Assembly (NCBI RefSeq): GCF_039645565.1
Contig: NZ_CP147914.1
Coordinates: forward strand, 2,457,191 to 2,521,190
Direction of reading: 5' to 3'
Source: Sulfurimonas sp. HSL1-2
GTDB lineage: Bacteria; Campylobacterota; Campylobacteria; Campylobacterales; Sulfurimonadaceae
Length of the DNA stretch: 64,000 nt
The number at the start of each line of letters is the position of its first letter. Position 1 is the first letter of the stretch. The notes under the pieces were generated by a model. That model did not search any database. It was not told the DNA's origin and worked only from the letters and a program-made list of their open reading frames with translations. Shown here in pieces: positions 19,762 through 28,422 of this stretch. The translations under genes and the position numbers were made by a program.

Positions 19762-19794
19762 TGAATAACTATTCAGTTTTAGATAAATTATAGT
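19762..19794. promoter_or_regulatory. hypB / transposase-like divergent promoter with palindromic operator
   Basis: The palindrome TGAAT-AACT-ATTCA occupies 19762-19775. A minus-strand TATAAT (19787-19792) serves hypB and places the operator just downstream of its start point. An overlapping plus-strand TATAGT (19789-19794) could serve the gene at 19863, with the operator at its -35 position. The same half-sites and 4-bp spacer recur at 29671, 38886 and, with one change, 41945. Confidence 0.65.
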
Positions 19795-19862
19795 CTTGTT
19801 ATGTAAAATTAACCTAAAAAGTCGTCACTCTTATATACCTTTGGAACCGGGAAAGGAAAAGG

Positions 19863-20546
19863 ATGTCTTCGCTGCAACAATGTCCCTACTGTCAAGGAAG
19901 CGTCTACCGTCTCGGGGACGGCAGGTACAAGTGCGGACGCTGCCGAAAAAAGGTCAGTCCCGAACGTGTCGCAAAGATACGCGCGCTCATCGCCGACTTT
20001 GCCCGGGATGAAAACGCCAGTGTCTCCGCCGATACAAAGGGACTCTCTTATGTCTCCGTCCACCGCTATTTCGGGCAGTTCAGACAGCTGTGCGCCCGCA
20101 TCTGCGAGGATGAGTATGAGGCAAGGCGGCACCTTTCGTGCGAATACGAAGAGTACTTCTACCTCGAACGGGCCAAAAAGCGGCGTAAAAATGCCGTTTT
20201 CGACGCGCAGAACTTCCTGACCTTCGATTACGAGGGGCATCTCTACACCATCGTCATGCCCTCCCTGCAGCAGTTCCGCAACCAGTTCATCGAAGATGAC
20301 CTCGAGTCCGTCTACGCGGAGGAGTTCGCCCGCTTCCGGCGCCAGAGCCGCCTGATCAAGATCTCGTCACGGCATAACAACATCGTCCGCTTCTGGGAGT
20401 ATTTCGAAGTGAGTATCCTGCGCTACCGCGGGGTCAGCAGTGAAAGCTTCCCCCTCTATCTCAAAGAGATGGAGTTCAAATTCAACCACGCCGTCCCCGA
20501 GCGGGAACGGCTGTTAGCCGACTATTACTTCAAGGAACTTGCATGA
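19863..20546 (+). CDS. Transposase-derived zinc-ribbon protein (IS1595-like, catalytic residues lost)
   Basis: A 227-residue protein with an N-terminal zinc ribbon (Cys 7, 10, 24, 27), a helix-turn-helix-like segment to about residue 80, and a C-terminal half that tracks IS1595/ISXO2 transposases: the family's HxNxIExFW and LYLKExEFRFN are matched by RHNNIVRFWEYF and PLYLKEMEFKFNH. The DDE acids appear changed: the first block reads EYEEYFYLE rather than DESYFG, and VYSDG reads VYAEE. It overlaps the following protease gene by ATGA, and I see no terminal inverted repeats. This suggests a domesticated DNA-binding protein. The IS family call is from memory. Confidence 0.65.
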   Translation: MSSLQQCPYCQGSVYRLGDGRYKCGRCRKKVSPERVAKIRALIADFARDENASVSADTKGLSYVSVHRYFGQFRQLCARICEDEYEARRHLSCEYEEYFYLERAKKRRKNAVFDAQNFLTFDYEGHLYTIVMPSLQQFRNQFIEDDLESVYAEEFARFRRQSRLIKISSRHNNIVRFWEYFEVSILRYRGVSSESFPLYLKEMEFKFNHAVPERERLLADYYFKELA

Positions 20547-21085
20547 TTCAACCTACTACCGCCGTCCTGGGGGTCGGCAACATTCTCGAAAATGACGACG
20601 GCATCGCCGTTTACGCCGCGGCCTACCTTGACGCCAACTACGCTTTCGAGCCGCCGGTGCGGATCATCAACGGCGGCGTCGAGGGGATCAATCTCCTCGA
20701 CGTCTTCATCGAGCACGAGCGCGTCCTGATCCTTGATGCGATCGATATCGAGGATGAGGCGGGAAGCATCTACCATATCCCCGCCTGCGAACTGACCGGC
20801 TACGGCCTGGGCAACGGGGGGGCGCATGAAGTGGGGGTGATCCAGTGCCTCGATATGCTTGAACTGATGGGAAAACCCCAGCCCGAATCGAGTGTACTGG
20901 GGATCGTTCCCGAACGCGTGGAGGTGCGTATCGGGCTTTCAGAACCCCTCGAGGGGGCCTTTGAACGCTATGTGGAGAGCGCGCTCAACATATTACAGGG
21001 CGCGGGCATCCGGACCAGCCGGCGTGAGCCGGGGCGTACACTGCAGGAGGTTATCGGCGCCTTTCAGGCCCCGGGCATCTCCTAG
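20543..21085 (+). CDS. Hydrogenase maturation protease (HyaD/HupD family)
   Basis: A 180-residue nickel-dependent endopeptidase that trims the C-terminal tail of the large subunit after nickel insertion. The start LGVGNILENDDGIAVY matches the family, with Asp in place of the usual ligand Glu. The Asp in VLILDAIDIED and the His in GGAHEVGV match the HybD ligands Asp62 and His93. The likely substrate is HydB (26644-28422), which has a 20-residue tail. The ATG overlaps the stop of the transposase-derived gene, implying coupled translation. Confidence 0.85.
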   Translation: MIQPTTAVLGVGNILENDDGIAVYAAAYLDANYAFEPPVRIINGGVEGINLLDVFIEHERVLILDAIDIEDEAGSIYHIPACELTGYGLGNGGAHEVGVIQCLDMLELMGKPQPESSVLGIVPERVEVRIGLSEPLEGAFERYVESALNILQGAGIRTSRREPGRTLQEVIGAFQAPGIS

Positions 21086-21636
21086 AAACCGCGTCCGAGC
21101 GCCATGCTGGGTGCCGCGAAGTTCTCGAGGATCGTCTCCAGCGTCATGCCGTTTTCGCGCCTTTGGCAGACGACCCCAGCAGCGGCCAGACGTGCCGTGA
21201 TCGTCTCGATAAAACGGTCCCAGCCGGCTTGCAGCGGGGCTGAAATCCCGACCTCGACGGAGATGATGTCTTCGGGAACGATACTGATGACGGCCGTTTC
21301 GGCCATATTCCCCGTCAGCGAACAGATCTGCAGCATCTCCGCGATTTCCACCTCGTTGGCCGTTTTTTTGATGAGCGACCCCTCCAGGAAGGTGTCGCAG
21401 TCACGCACGGTGACCGTGCCGGCAGGAAGATCGTCGTCCGAAGCGGTATTGACGATCAGCACCTCATCATACTCCTGAAGCAGCGGCATCAGGCCGAACC
21501 CCAGCGTCCCGCCGTCGACGATGTCGACGCCCGGTTCGAACGTAAAGTTCTCTTTGAGGTATTTGGCGGCATAAAGCCCGATCCCCTCATCTTTGAAAAA
21601 CGCGTTCCCCGAGCCGATCAGTGCAATTCGGTTCAT
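21082..21636 (-). CDS. HyaD-like maturation protease homologue with altered metal ligands
   Basis: A 184-residue homologue of the HyaD/HybD fold (IGSGNAFFKDEGIGLY, VDIVDGGTLGFGL, ISIVPEDI). The first ligand (Glu in KDEG) is kept. The second is Asn (VLIVNTASD instead of an Asp), and the third region reads TANEVEIAEM where HybD has SPHQLGL, so His becomes Asn. It may be inactive, bind another metal or act as a chaperone. The start overlaps the hypF stop (ATGA). Its 3' end overlaps the convergent intact protease by 4 bp. Confidence 0.75.
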   Translation of the reverse strand: MNRIALIGSGNAFFKDEGIGLYAAKYLKENFTFEPGVDIVDGGTLGFGLMPLLQEYDEVLIVNTASDDDLPAGTVTVRDCDTFLEGSLIKKTANEVEIAEMLQICSLTGNMAETAVISIVPEDIISVEVGISAPLQAGWDRFIETITARLAAAGVVCQRRENGMTLETILENFAAPSMALGRGF

Positions 21637-23909
21637 TTTCTCCCTCCTTGTCGGTACAATGCATGGTAAAGCTGACCCAGCGCGACACTGCCGTCGTTGA
21701 CGGGTGTTTCACGCTGGACATAATAGCGGATTCCCCGGCGTTCAAAGGCCGCACAGGCCATGGCCGTCAATGTCCTGTTTTGAAAGACCCCGCCGCTGAG
21801 CACCACCGGCACGCCGGGATGACGGGCGGCGATCGTCACGATAAGCTCCGTGAGCGCCGCGTGGAACCCGGCCGCCGCGCCAGTGGGCGCCTCCAACATC
21901 CGGCGCAGCAGCGGTTCCCAGTCGATCACCCCGTCGTGCAGGTCAAACGCAAACGGCTCCGGCGTCTGTGCTGCCGCAGCCGCCTCCAGCAGCAGCCCGC
22001 TCTCCCCTTCGTATCCCAGCATCTGCGCCGTGTCCGTCAGCGAAGCCACCGCGTCAAAGAGCCGGCCGACGGAACTGCTCACGGGCGCATTCAGCTCGCG
22101 CTGCCACATGGTGTGAAGCGTTTTAAGCTCCGCGGCGCTGAAGCTTTGGACGGCGGGATGCGCCATGGAAAGCACCTCGTCAAAGCTATAACATTCGAAT
22201 AACAGTGATAACGCAACCCGCCGCGGCTCCCTCACAGCCTGCTCCCCGCCGAGCAACCGGAAAGGGCGGAGATGGTAGGCCCGCTCATACGACTGCGGAT
22301 CGGCCAGGAGCACCTCCCCGCCCCACAGTGTCCCGTCGCTCCCGTAACCGGTGCCGTCAAAACAGAACGCCAGCACCTGCTCCTCCAGGCCATACTCTGC
22401 CATGCAGGCCAGGGCGTGGGCATAGTGGTGCTGTACCCCTACCAGCGCCGTGTCGGGGTGCGCCGCGTGGAACGCTTCCGCCCACTTGGTCGTTTCATAC
22501 CCCGGATGTAGGTCGCAGACGACGATATCGGGTTCAAAGGCGTAAAAACGTTTGAAGGTTTCGAGGGTGCGTTCAAAGTACTCGAAGGCATCAAGAGAGA
22601 CGAGGTCCCCGATATGCGGCGAGAGCACGATATTTTTGTCGAAACCCAGTGCGATCGTACTCTTCTGGTTGGCCCCGACGGCGAGGATCCTGCCAGGTGC
22701 TTCGAAGGGCAGCGGCATACTTCGGGGGGCATACCCCCGCGCCATCCGCAGCATCAGCGTCCGATCTCCGGCCACGGTCGCCACGCTGTCGTCGCAGGCG
22801 TTGACGATCTCCCGGTCAAAATCCAGGACGGCGTCCACGACATGCGCCAGTTTCGCACGCACCTGCCGGGCATCCGTGAGAATCGGCTCTTCGCTGATGT
22901 TGGCGCTCGTCGCGACGACGGGACGCTGCAACTGTTCCATCATGAGCAGGTGCAGCGGCGTATAGGGGAGAAAAACGCCGATCCGGTCGATGCCCGGGGC
23001 GACGGCTTCCGCGCACAGGGCATCCGCCTTTTTTTTCACGACGACGATCGGGCGCCTGTTGGAGAGGATGAGCCGCTCCTCCGCCTCGCTCAGCTCCGCC
23101 GCCTCCCTGATCATCGTCAGCGAGGGGAACATCACGGCCAGCGGTTTGCTGGGGCGCCTTTTGCGGTCGCGCAGGCGCTGGACGGCGTCGCCGTCCGTCG
23201 CGTCGCACATCAGGTGAAAGCCCCCCATCCCCTTGACGGCGACGATCCGGCCTTCGGCGAGCAGTGCCGAGGCTTTTTCAACACACGCTTCCTCTTCGGC
23301 GATTGCCGCGCCCGAGGGGTCGGTCAGCGAAAGCGTCGGGCCGCACTCAAAACAGCTGATCGGCTGGGCATGATAACGCCTGTTAGCCGGGTCGTTATAC
23401 TCGGCCGCACACCGGGGGCACATTGCAAAAGGCGCCATCGAGGTCTGCGGCCGGTCATAGGGAAGCGCGCGGATAATGCTGTAGCGCGGGCCGCAGTCAG
23501 TGCAGTTGATCAGCGGGTAGCCGTAGCGCCGGTTGGCGGGGTCGCGGAGTTCTGCGGCGCAGGCGTCGCACACGGCCATGTCCGGAGACACCATCGTCTT
23601 CGCCGACGTGCTCTCCGATCCACGGATAACAAATGCGCCCTCCCCCTGCGGCGCAAGGGGCTCGCACGCGACCTCGTCGATCCGTGCCAGCGGGGGCGGT
23701 GCCCCCCTCAACGCCCGTTCAAAGGTCTCCAGTGCTGCCGGCGCCCCCTCGACCTCGATGACGACGCCGTCCCCGTCGTTGAGGACGTGCCCGCCCAGCC
23801 CTTCGCGCACGGCGAGCTGGTAGACGAAGGGGCGGAAACCGACGCCCTGAACGATTCCGCGTATCCGAAACCGGAAGCGTTTAGAGGTAGACGCAGCCGA
23901 CAACGGCAT
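21633..23909 (-). CDS. hypF: Carbamoyltransferase HypF
   Basis: A 758-residue HypF that makes the cyanide ligands of the [NiFe] site from carbamoyl phosphate. In order it shows an acylphosphatase domain (VQGVGFRPF), two zinc fingers of CxxC-x18-CxxC type (CDAC...CTDC and CPRC...CFEC), a YrdC domain (KGMGGFHLMC, RDRKRRPSKPLAVM) and a Kae1-like domain (QHHYAHALACM, VLSGGVFQN, PVNDGSVALGQ). I used ATG 23909, overlapping the upstream HypF-like gene by 29 bp; a TTG 12 nt earlier is also possible. Confidence 0.95.
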   Translation of the reverse strand: MPLSAASTSKRFRFRIRGIVQGVGFRPFVYQLAVREGLGGHVLNDGDGVVIEVEGAPAALETFERALRGAPPPLARIDEVACEPLAPQGEGAFVIRGSESTSAKTMVSPDMAVCDACAAELRDPANRRYGYPLINCTDCGPRYSIIRALPYDRPQTSMAPFAMCPRCAAEYNDPANRRYHAQPISCFECGPTLSLTDPSGAAIAEEEACVEKASALLAEGRIVAVKGMGGFHLMCDATDGDAVQRLRDRKRRPSKPLAVMFPSLTMIREAAELSEAEERLILSNRRPIVVVKKKADALCAEAVAPGIDRIGVFLPYTPLHLLMMEQLQRPVVATSANISEEPILTDARQVRAKLAHVVDAVLDFDREIVNACDDSVATVAGDRTLMLRMARGYAPRSMPLPFEAPGRILAVGANQKSTIALGFDKNIVLSPHIGDLVSLDAFEYFERTLETFKRFYAFEPDIVVCDLHPGYETTKWAEAFHAAHPDTALVGVQHHYAHALACMAEYGLEEQVLAFCFDGTGYGSDGTLWGGEVLLADPQSYERAYHLRPFRLLGGEQAVREPRRVALSLLFECYSFDEVLSMAHPAVQSFSAAELKTLHTMWQRELNAPVSSSVGRLFDAVASLTDTAQMLGYEGESGLLLEAAAAAQTPEPFAFDLHDGVIDWEPLLRRMLEAPTGAAAGFHAALTELIVTIAARHPGVPVVLSGGVFQNRTLTAMACAAFERRGIRYYVQRETPVNDGSVALGQLYHALYRQGGRK

Positions 23910-25806
23910 TCTCTCTGCCAATGGGGTAGTTGATATTCATCCGCGGGGGCGTGGCTTTCAGGTTGCGCTGCATGCGGCTGAAGAGCGACTGCTGGGCAAA
24001 GCCCGTCCCGCAGAGAATGAAGTGCTCCGACTTCGTCTTCTCTTTGATCTGCTGCATCAGGTCGTTGAAATAGTCGCCGAAAGACTCGAAGATGGAGTAG
24101 GCGATCATCTCTGTCTCCACTCCGGCCAGGCGGTAGCTGACCAGACTGGCGAGGAACGCCGCATGGTCGAAACGGTTGTCCTTGACGTGCGTATCGACCT
24201 GTACCCCGCCCTTCCCGTAATAGCCAAGCGCCGCTTTGCTGATGCCCGCAAAACTCTCCTCTTCCAGCTCCAAAACGGCGGCCGCGGCTTCGAAAAGCGT
24301 CGGCGCTGAACGGGCCTGCAGCGCTTCGAGGCGTTCATAGGCACCCGGCAGACGACTCTGGAAGTTCTGGACCAGTCTGTCGGAGCCCTCGCGCAGGGAC
24401 GCGATCTTCGCCAGCAGCCCCTCGGGCGTAAACGCGATGGGCGGGACGATGCGGATCACCCTGCGCCCGTCGTAATAGAGAAAGGAGGGCTCTTCGTCGA
24501 AGTGGGCCCCGACGCATTTATGCCCGAAAAGCCCATGCTCTGCGACGACGGACATGAAGGATGCCTCGTCCTGCGCCGCGGGGCGCTGGTGCGTGTGCCA
24601 CTGCTCCTCGGTCTCCCCTTCCAGGACGACGGCATTCTCGACCGTCACGCTGTCAAAGTGCTCCGGCCGATCGAACAGCACGCTCCCCCCTTCGGGGACG
24701 CCGACCAGGCCGTGCGCCATGCCGAGGGTCTGCGACGCCGGCATCATGCGCAACGGGAAACTCACCCGTTCGCCGGCGGCGACGAAACGCACATCCTTGT
24801 TGATAAAGAGGCGCTGGTCGCTCTGGGCGGAGAGCTCCAGGTCGTACTCCATCCGCAGCTCCGCTTCGCACTGCGCATCCGTCTCCTCGTAGAAGACGTA
24901 CGCCACACCGAGGCGCTGCAGCTCCGTCGCCAGCAGGATCGTAAACCCCTCATCAGGGTACTTGACGTCCGCTGTCCGGCCTACAACCGACTGCAGCGCC
25001 GCCGATTTGACCGCGACGTGCAGCACGGGGCGTTCGATGCCCAACAGCGCGTTGAACTCTTCGCCGATCAGCGCGAGGTTGTCAGTGATCTTCCCCGCAT
25101 CGATCATCAGCATGACCGGGTTTTGCAGCCCCGCTGCGCTTTGTTGGAACCGGCGGTAGCCCATCGTCGTCTTGACCAGAAGGGACTTGTCGTCTTTGAC
25201 GGCTTTGGCCGCCACTTCGAACATGGTGCGGAAACTTCCGGCGTCATTGGCATAGCGTTCGTGCCCGCCGCTCTCCAGCCGCACCGGGACGCCGCAGGCG
25301 TGGCAGCTGTTGAGGTGGTCCTTCTCCCGGCGCCCGTGCGTTTCCTGCTCCGATTCGCACGCCGCACAGGGACGTACGTAGGAGAAGGCGCTGTTGGCAC
25401 GGGTATAGGGAGAGGCTTCGAAAAAAGCGTACTGCCCGCCGCACTGCGCGCAATGGGTGAAGGGGTAGTAGTAGCGGCGCGACGAGGGGTCGAACAGCTC
25501 TTTTTGGCACGAGGGGCAGAGCCCGAGGCCCAGCGGCGGCGCGTCGATGAGCTCCGGGAGAGCACGCGGCTCACCCTCTTTTTCATAATGCCGGCTGCCG
25601 CTGAGGTGCCACGAGGCGGGCAGCCGCTCCGCGATGGCAGCGATACAGGCCTCCAGATCAGGGTGGTCCGATGCAAATGCACAGGAGAGCGTCCCTCTGG
25701 ACTGAACGATGTCGGCCGGTATGCCGAATTCCCGGGCGATGCCGGCGATACAGTTGCGAAGGTAAAACTGGGACGAGCTGCTCTGCAGTTCCAATACGAA
25801 GGCCAT
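23881..25806 (-). CDS. HypF-like pseudoenzyme (possible HydE-type accessory protein)
   Basis: A 641-residue protein with HypF architecture but eroded active sites. Both zinc fingers persist with the same 18-residue spacing (CPSC...CAQC and CAAC...CHAC). The acylphosphatase VQGVGFRP is replaced by LQSSSSQFYLRN. The YrdC KxRxxKPLA and the Kae1 HHxAH motifs cannot be found. The C-terminus still mirrors HypF (ILCGTGFAQQSLF against VLSGGVFQNRTL). It lies between hydC and hypF and may correspond to HydE of H. pylori and Wolinella, which I could not verify. ATG 25806 has an upstream AAGGA. Confidence 0.75.
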   Translation of the reverse strand: MAFVLELQSSSSQFYLRNCIAGIAREFGIPADIVQSRGTLSCAFASDHPDLEACIAAIAERLPASWHLSGSRHYEKEGEPRALPELIDAPPLGLGLCPSCQKELFDPSSRRYYYPFTHCAQCGGQYAFFEASPYTRANSAFSYVRPCAACESEQETHGRREKDHLNSCHACGVPVRLESGGHERYANDAGSFRTMFEVAAKAVKDDKSLLVKTTMGYRRFQQSAAGLQNPVMLMIDAGKITDNLALIGEEFNALLGIERPVLHVAVKSAALQSVVGRTADVKYPDEGFTILLATELQRLGVAYVFYEETDAQCEAELRMEYDLELSAQSDQRLFINKDVRFVAAGERVSFPLRMMPASQTLGMAHGLVGVPEGGSVLFDRPEHFDSVTVENAVVLEGETEEQWHTHQRPAAQDEASFMSVVAEHGLFGHKCVGAHFDEEPSFLYYDGRRVIRIVPPIAFTPEGLLAKIASLREGSDRLVQNFQSRLPGAYERLEALQARSAPTLFEAAAAVLELEEESFAGISKAALGYYGKGGVQVDTHVKDNRFDHAAFLASLVSYRLAGVETEMIAYSIFESFGDYFNDLMQQIKEKTKSEHFILCGTGFAQQSLFSRMQRNLKATPPRMNINYPIGRENAVVGCVYL

Positions 25807-25926
25807 GATCGGGGTCCTTTGAACGGTTGTCATACCCGCTGCGGGGCTGAAACCTTGTTATCTTAGCATAGTTTGGGAGGTTGAAAACGTCCCGGGGTCC
25901 CCGGAACGCGTGGGGAAACCCGCGGT

Positions 25927-26634
25927 TCAGGATTCCTGTTCTTTGGCGAACTTGCTGCCGCCGAAGACAATGGCGATGTCGCCCTCTTTCCAGAAGATCG
26001 TCCGCCATATCTGGTAGTAGATATGGAAAGCGACCCAGGTGACGATGAGCCACATCGTCTCGTGGTGCGAAATGCGCACGTCCATCAATGTTCCGCCCGT
26101 CACCGGGATGGTCCAGTCGGTGGCAAGGTGCAGCAGTGCCGGCCACCATGCCCCGATCGAGCTCTCGCCGGATTCAAGTCCGTGGACATACAGCTGCAGT
26201 CCGGTAAAGAGCATCCACACAAGCAGCACGTGGAAGATCGTGAAATAGACCGTATTGAAACTGTCACTGTGCGTCGAGTCGAATTTCTTACGACGGTTGA
26301 GCGTGACCAGGTTCAAAAGAACCTCGCCGAACTCGGCAACGTTTTTGCCGGTAGGGATCAGCTTCTTGTACGGCTTCTCGAAACGGCTGAAAAAATAGAG
26401 ATAGGCGACAACGATGGAGGTGACGTCAAAGATGATCGCCACGATAAAGTGTCCCCAGCGGTTCCACGCCATCACGTATTTGTCCACCGCACCGTCCGCG
26501 ATCAGCGTCTGGTAGTACGGGTGTCCGATATAGAGCCCGGTGATCACGGCAGCCACCATCGAAATCGCGTTGGCCCAGTGGATGATGCGCATCGCGCCGG
26601 TCATCCGCTTTACCTGTTTACGTCCGGATTTCAT
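25927..26634 (-). CDS. hydC: [NiFe] hydrogenase cytochrome b subunit HydC
   Basis: A 235-residue di-haem cytochrome b of the HyaC/HupC/HydC family with four main hydrophobic segments. Candidate haem-ligand His residues occur in MRIIHWANAIS (near 18), NRWGHFIVAI, TIFHVLLVW and VAFHIYYQIW. It anchors HydAB and passes electrons from H2 to menaquinone. AAGGAGG lies directly upstream of the ATG. It is the third gene of hydABC, 9 bp after hydB. Confidence 0.92.
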   Translation of the reverse strand: MKSGRKQVKRMTGAMRIIHWANAISMVAAVITGLYIGHPYYQTLIADGAVDKYVMAWNRWGHFIVAIIFDVTSIVVAYLYFFSRFEKPYKKLIPTGKNVAEFGEVLLNLVTLNRRKKFDSTHSDSFNTVYFTIFHVLLVWMLFTGLQLYVHGLESGESSIGAWWPALLHLATDWTIPVTGGTLMDVRISHHETMWLIVTWVAFHIYYQIWRTIFWKEGDIAIVFGGSKFAKEQES

Positions 26635-26643
26635 GGGACCTCC

Positions 26644-28422
26644 TTAGATACTGCACTGGCTGTCGAGCTTGTAAACTCCCAGCGATTTGCCCTTGGTGTC
26701 GACCACGTGCACCGCACAGGCGATACAGGGGTCGAAACTATGGATGGTACGGATGATCTCAAGCGGCTGCTCAGGATCGGCCACTTTCGTCCCGATCAGG
26801 CTCGCCTCATAGGCACCCATCCGTCCTTTGTAGTCCCGCGGACCGGCATTCCAGGTGGAGGGGACGACGGCCTGGTAGTTTGCCACCTTGCCGTTTTCGA
26901 CACGTACCCAGTGCCCCAGGGAACCGCGCGGCGCTTCGGCCAGGCCCATCCCCTTGGTTTTGACACTGACTTGGTCGAAGTCGAACTCCGTCCAGGTGCG
27001 CAGGTCGCCGGCCGCCGCGTTGGCGGCAAGTTCGTCGACCCACTCCATCATCACATCCGCCATCAGCTCGGTCTCGATGGCCCGGCCCGCCGTACGACCG
27101 ACCGTACTGAAGAGCACCGATACCGGCAGGTTACCGCGCTTGAGGAAGTTCGTCACGTACTTCGTGATACGTTCATCCTTGCTCGCGACCCCGACGATCA
27201 TCCGTGCCAGCGGCCCGACTTCGACACGGGTATCGTTGTAGATAGGCGTCTTGATCCAGCTGTATTTTTCGCCGGTCTTCAGGTAGGCGATGCCGTCATC
27301 ACGCTTGTCGAGGCCCGTATATTTCGGGATCGTCTGCCCGTTGTACGGGTGCAGCGGTTCGCTCCCCTCGTACCAGGAGTGCGTGACGTCCTCGGCGATC
27401 TTCTCATGGTCGACCGCTTCAACCTTGCTCAGGTCGCCCCCGTAGACAATCCCGCTCGGGAAGAGGGTTTTCGCTTTGTAGAAACCGGTATCATCCAGGC
27501 GGAAGTCACCGTAGCTCATGTAGTTGAGCAGTCCGCCGCCGGTCCCGCCGACGCCTTTGCCGCCGATGAGTTCCGTAAACGTCGCTTTGGAGTCCGTCGC
27601 CTCGTCGGCGTACATCGTACCGGCCATGTAGACGTCCGGCAGATACGCCTGCTTGACAAACTTCGTTCCGTCGCTGAGCAGCTGCTTGAACAGTGCGATA
27701 CGCGCCGGGTTCTGAATGTCCTGGACACAGGTGACCCCGCCGACGACGATGGATTGCGGGTGCGGGTTCTTCCCGCCGAAGATCGCCTGCATCTTCGCCA
27801 GGTCGCGCTGGATATCCAGCGCCTGGAGGTAGTGTGCCACACCGATCAGGTTCTGCTCCGGGGTCAGCTTGTAGTGCTTGTTGCCCCAGTAACCGTTACC
27901 GAAGATCCCCAGGCGTCCCTGTTTGACAAACTTCGCGACACGCTCCTGGATCGCCTTGAACTCGCTCTCCCCGTCCGTATAGGGGGAAACGCCGGCCACA
28001 CCGGCCCATTTGCGCGCCTCTTCCGCCGTTTTGGCCGGATCGGCCGACAGCGCAGAGACGACATCGACGAAGTCCAGCGCGTGCAGGTGATAGAAGTGCA
28101 CGAGGTGGTCATGCACATAGAGCGCACCCTGAATCAGGTTGCGTACAATCCGTGCATTTTTCGGGATAGTGATGTCAAAAGCATCCTCAACGGCCTCGAT
28201 GGAACGCTGATAGTGGGTACCGGTACAGACACCGCAGATACGCATGGCCAGCAGACCGCAGTCACGCGGGTCGCGCCCCTGGAGGATCGTTTCGATCCCG
28301 CGGAACATGGTCGAGGAGCTGTAGGCATCCACGATAGTGTTATTCTCGTCGATCACCGCCTCGATACGCAGGTGCCCCTCGATCCTTGTGATCGGGTCGA
28401 CTACAATATGTCTCTTGCTCAT
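26644..28422 (-). CDS. hydB: [NiFe] uptake hydrogenase large subunit HydB
   Basis: A 592-residue large subunit. The nickel-binding cysteines are in RICGVCTGTH (Cys 63 and 66) and in C-terminal DPCIACAVHV. Twenty residues follow the final His and should be removed by the maturation protease. N-terminal VDPITRIEGHLRIE is typical. It resembles the periplasm-facing membrane-bound group 1 enzymes of Wolinella and Helicobacter. The start overlaps the hydA stop by one base (TAATG). Confidence 0.96.
   Translation of the reverse strand: MSKRHIVVDPITRIEGHLRIEAVIDENNTIVDAYSSSTMFRGIETILQGRDPRDCGLLAMRICGVCTGTHYQRSIEAVEDAFDITIPKNARIVRNLIQGALYVHDHLVHFYHLHALDFVDVVSALSADPAKTAEEARKWAGVAGVSPYTDGESEFKAIQERVAKFVKQGRLGIFGNGYWGNKHYKLTPEQNLIGVAHYLQALDIQRDLAKMQAIFGGKNPHPQSIVVGGVTCVQDIQNPARIALFKQLLSDGTKFVKQAYLPDVYMAGTMYADEATDSKATFTELIGGKGVGGTGGGLLNYMSYGDFRLDDTGFYKAKTLFPSGIVYGGDLSKVEAVDHEKIAEDVTHSWYEGSEPLHPYNGQTIPKYTGLDKRDDGIAYLKTGEKYSWIKTPIYNDTRVEVGPLARMIVGVASKDERITKYVTNFLKRGNLPVSVLFSTVGRTAGRAIETELMADVMMEWVDELAANAAAGDLRTWTEFDFDQVSVKTKGMGLAEAPRGSLGHWVRVENGKVANYQAVVPSTWNAGPRDYKGRMGAYEASLIGTKVADPEQPLEIIRTIHSFDPCIACAVHVVDTKGKSLGVYKLDSQCSI

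Noticed and set aside
19581..19863. Insertion-sequence ends around the transposase-like gene
   Set aside because: No inverted repeats or target duplications seen; the only palindrome is the shared operator.
25888..25926. Strong terminator after hydABC
   Set aside because: The CCGGG/CCCGG stem is short and the following T-run on the minus strand is only four bases; too weak to call.
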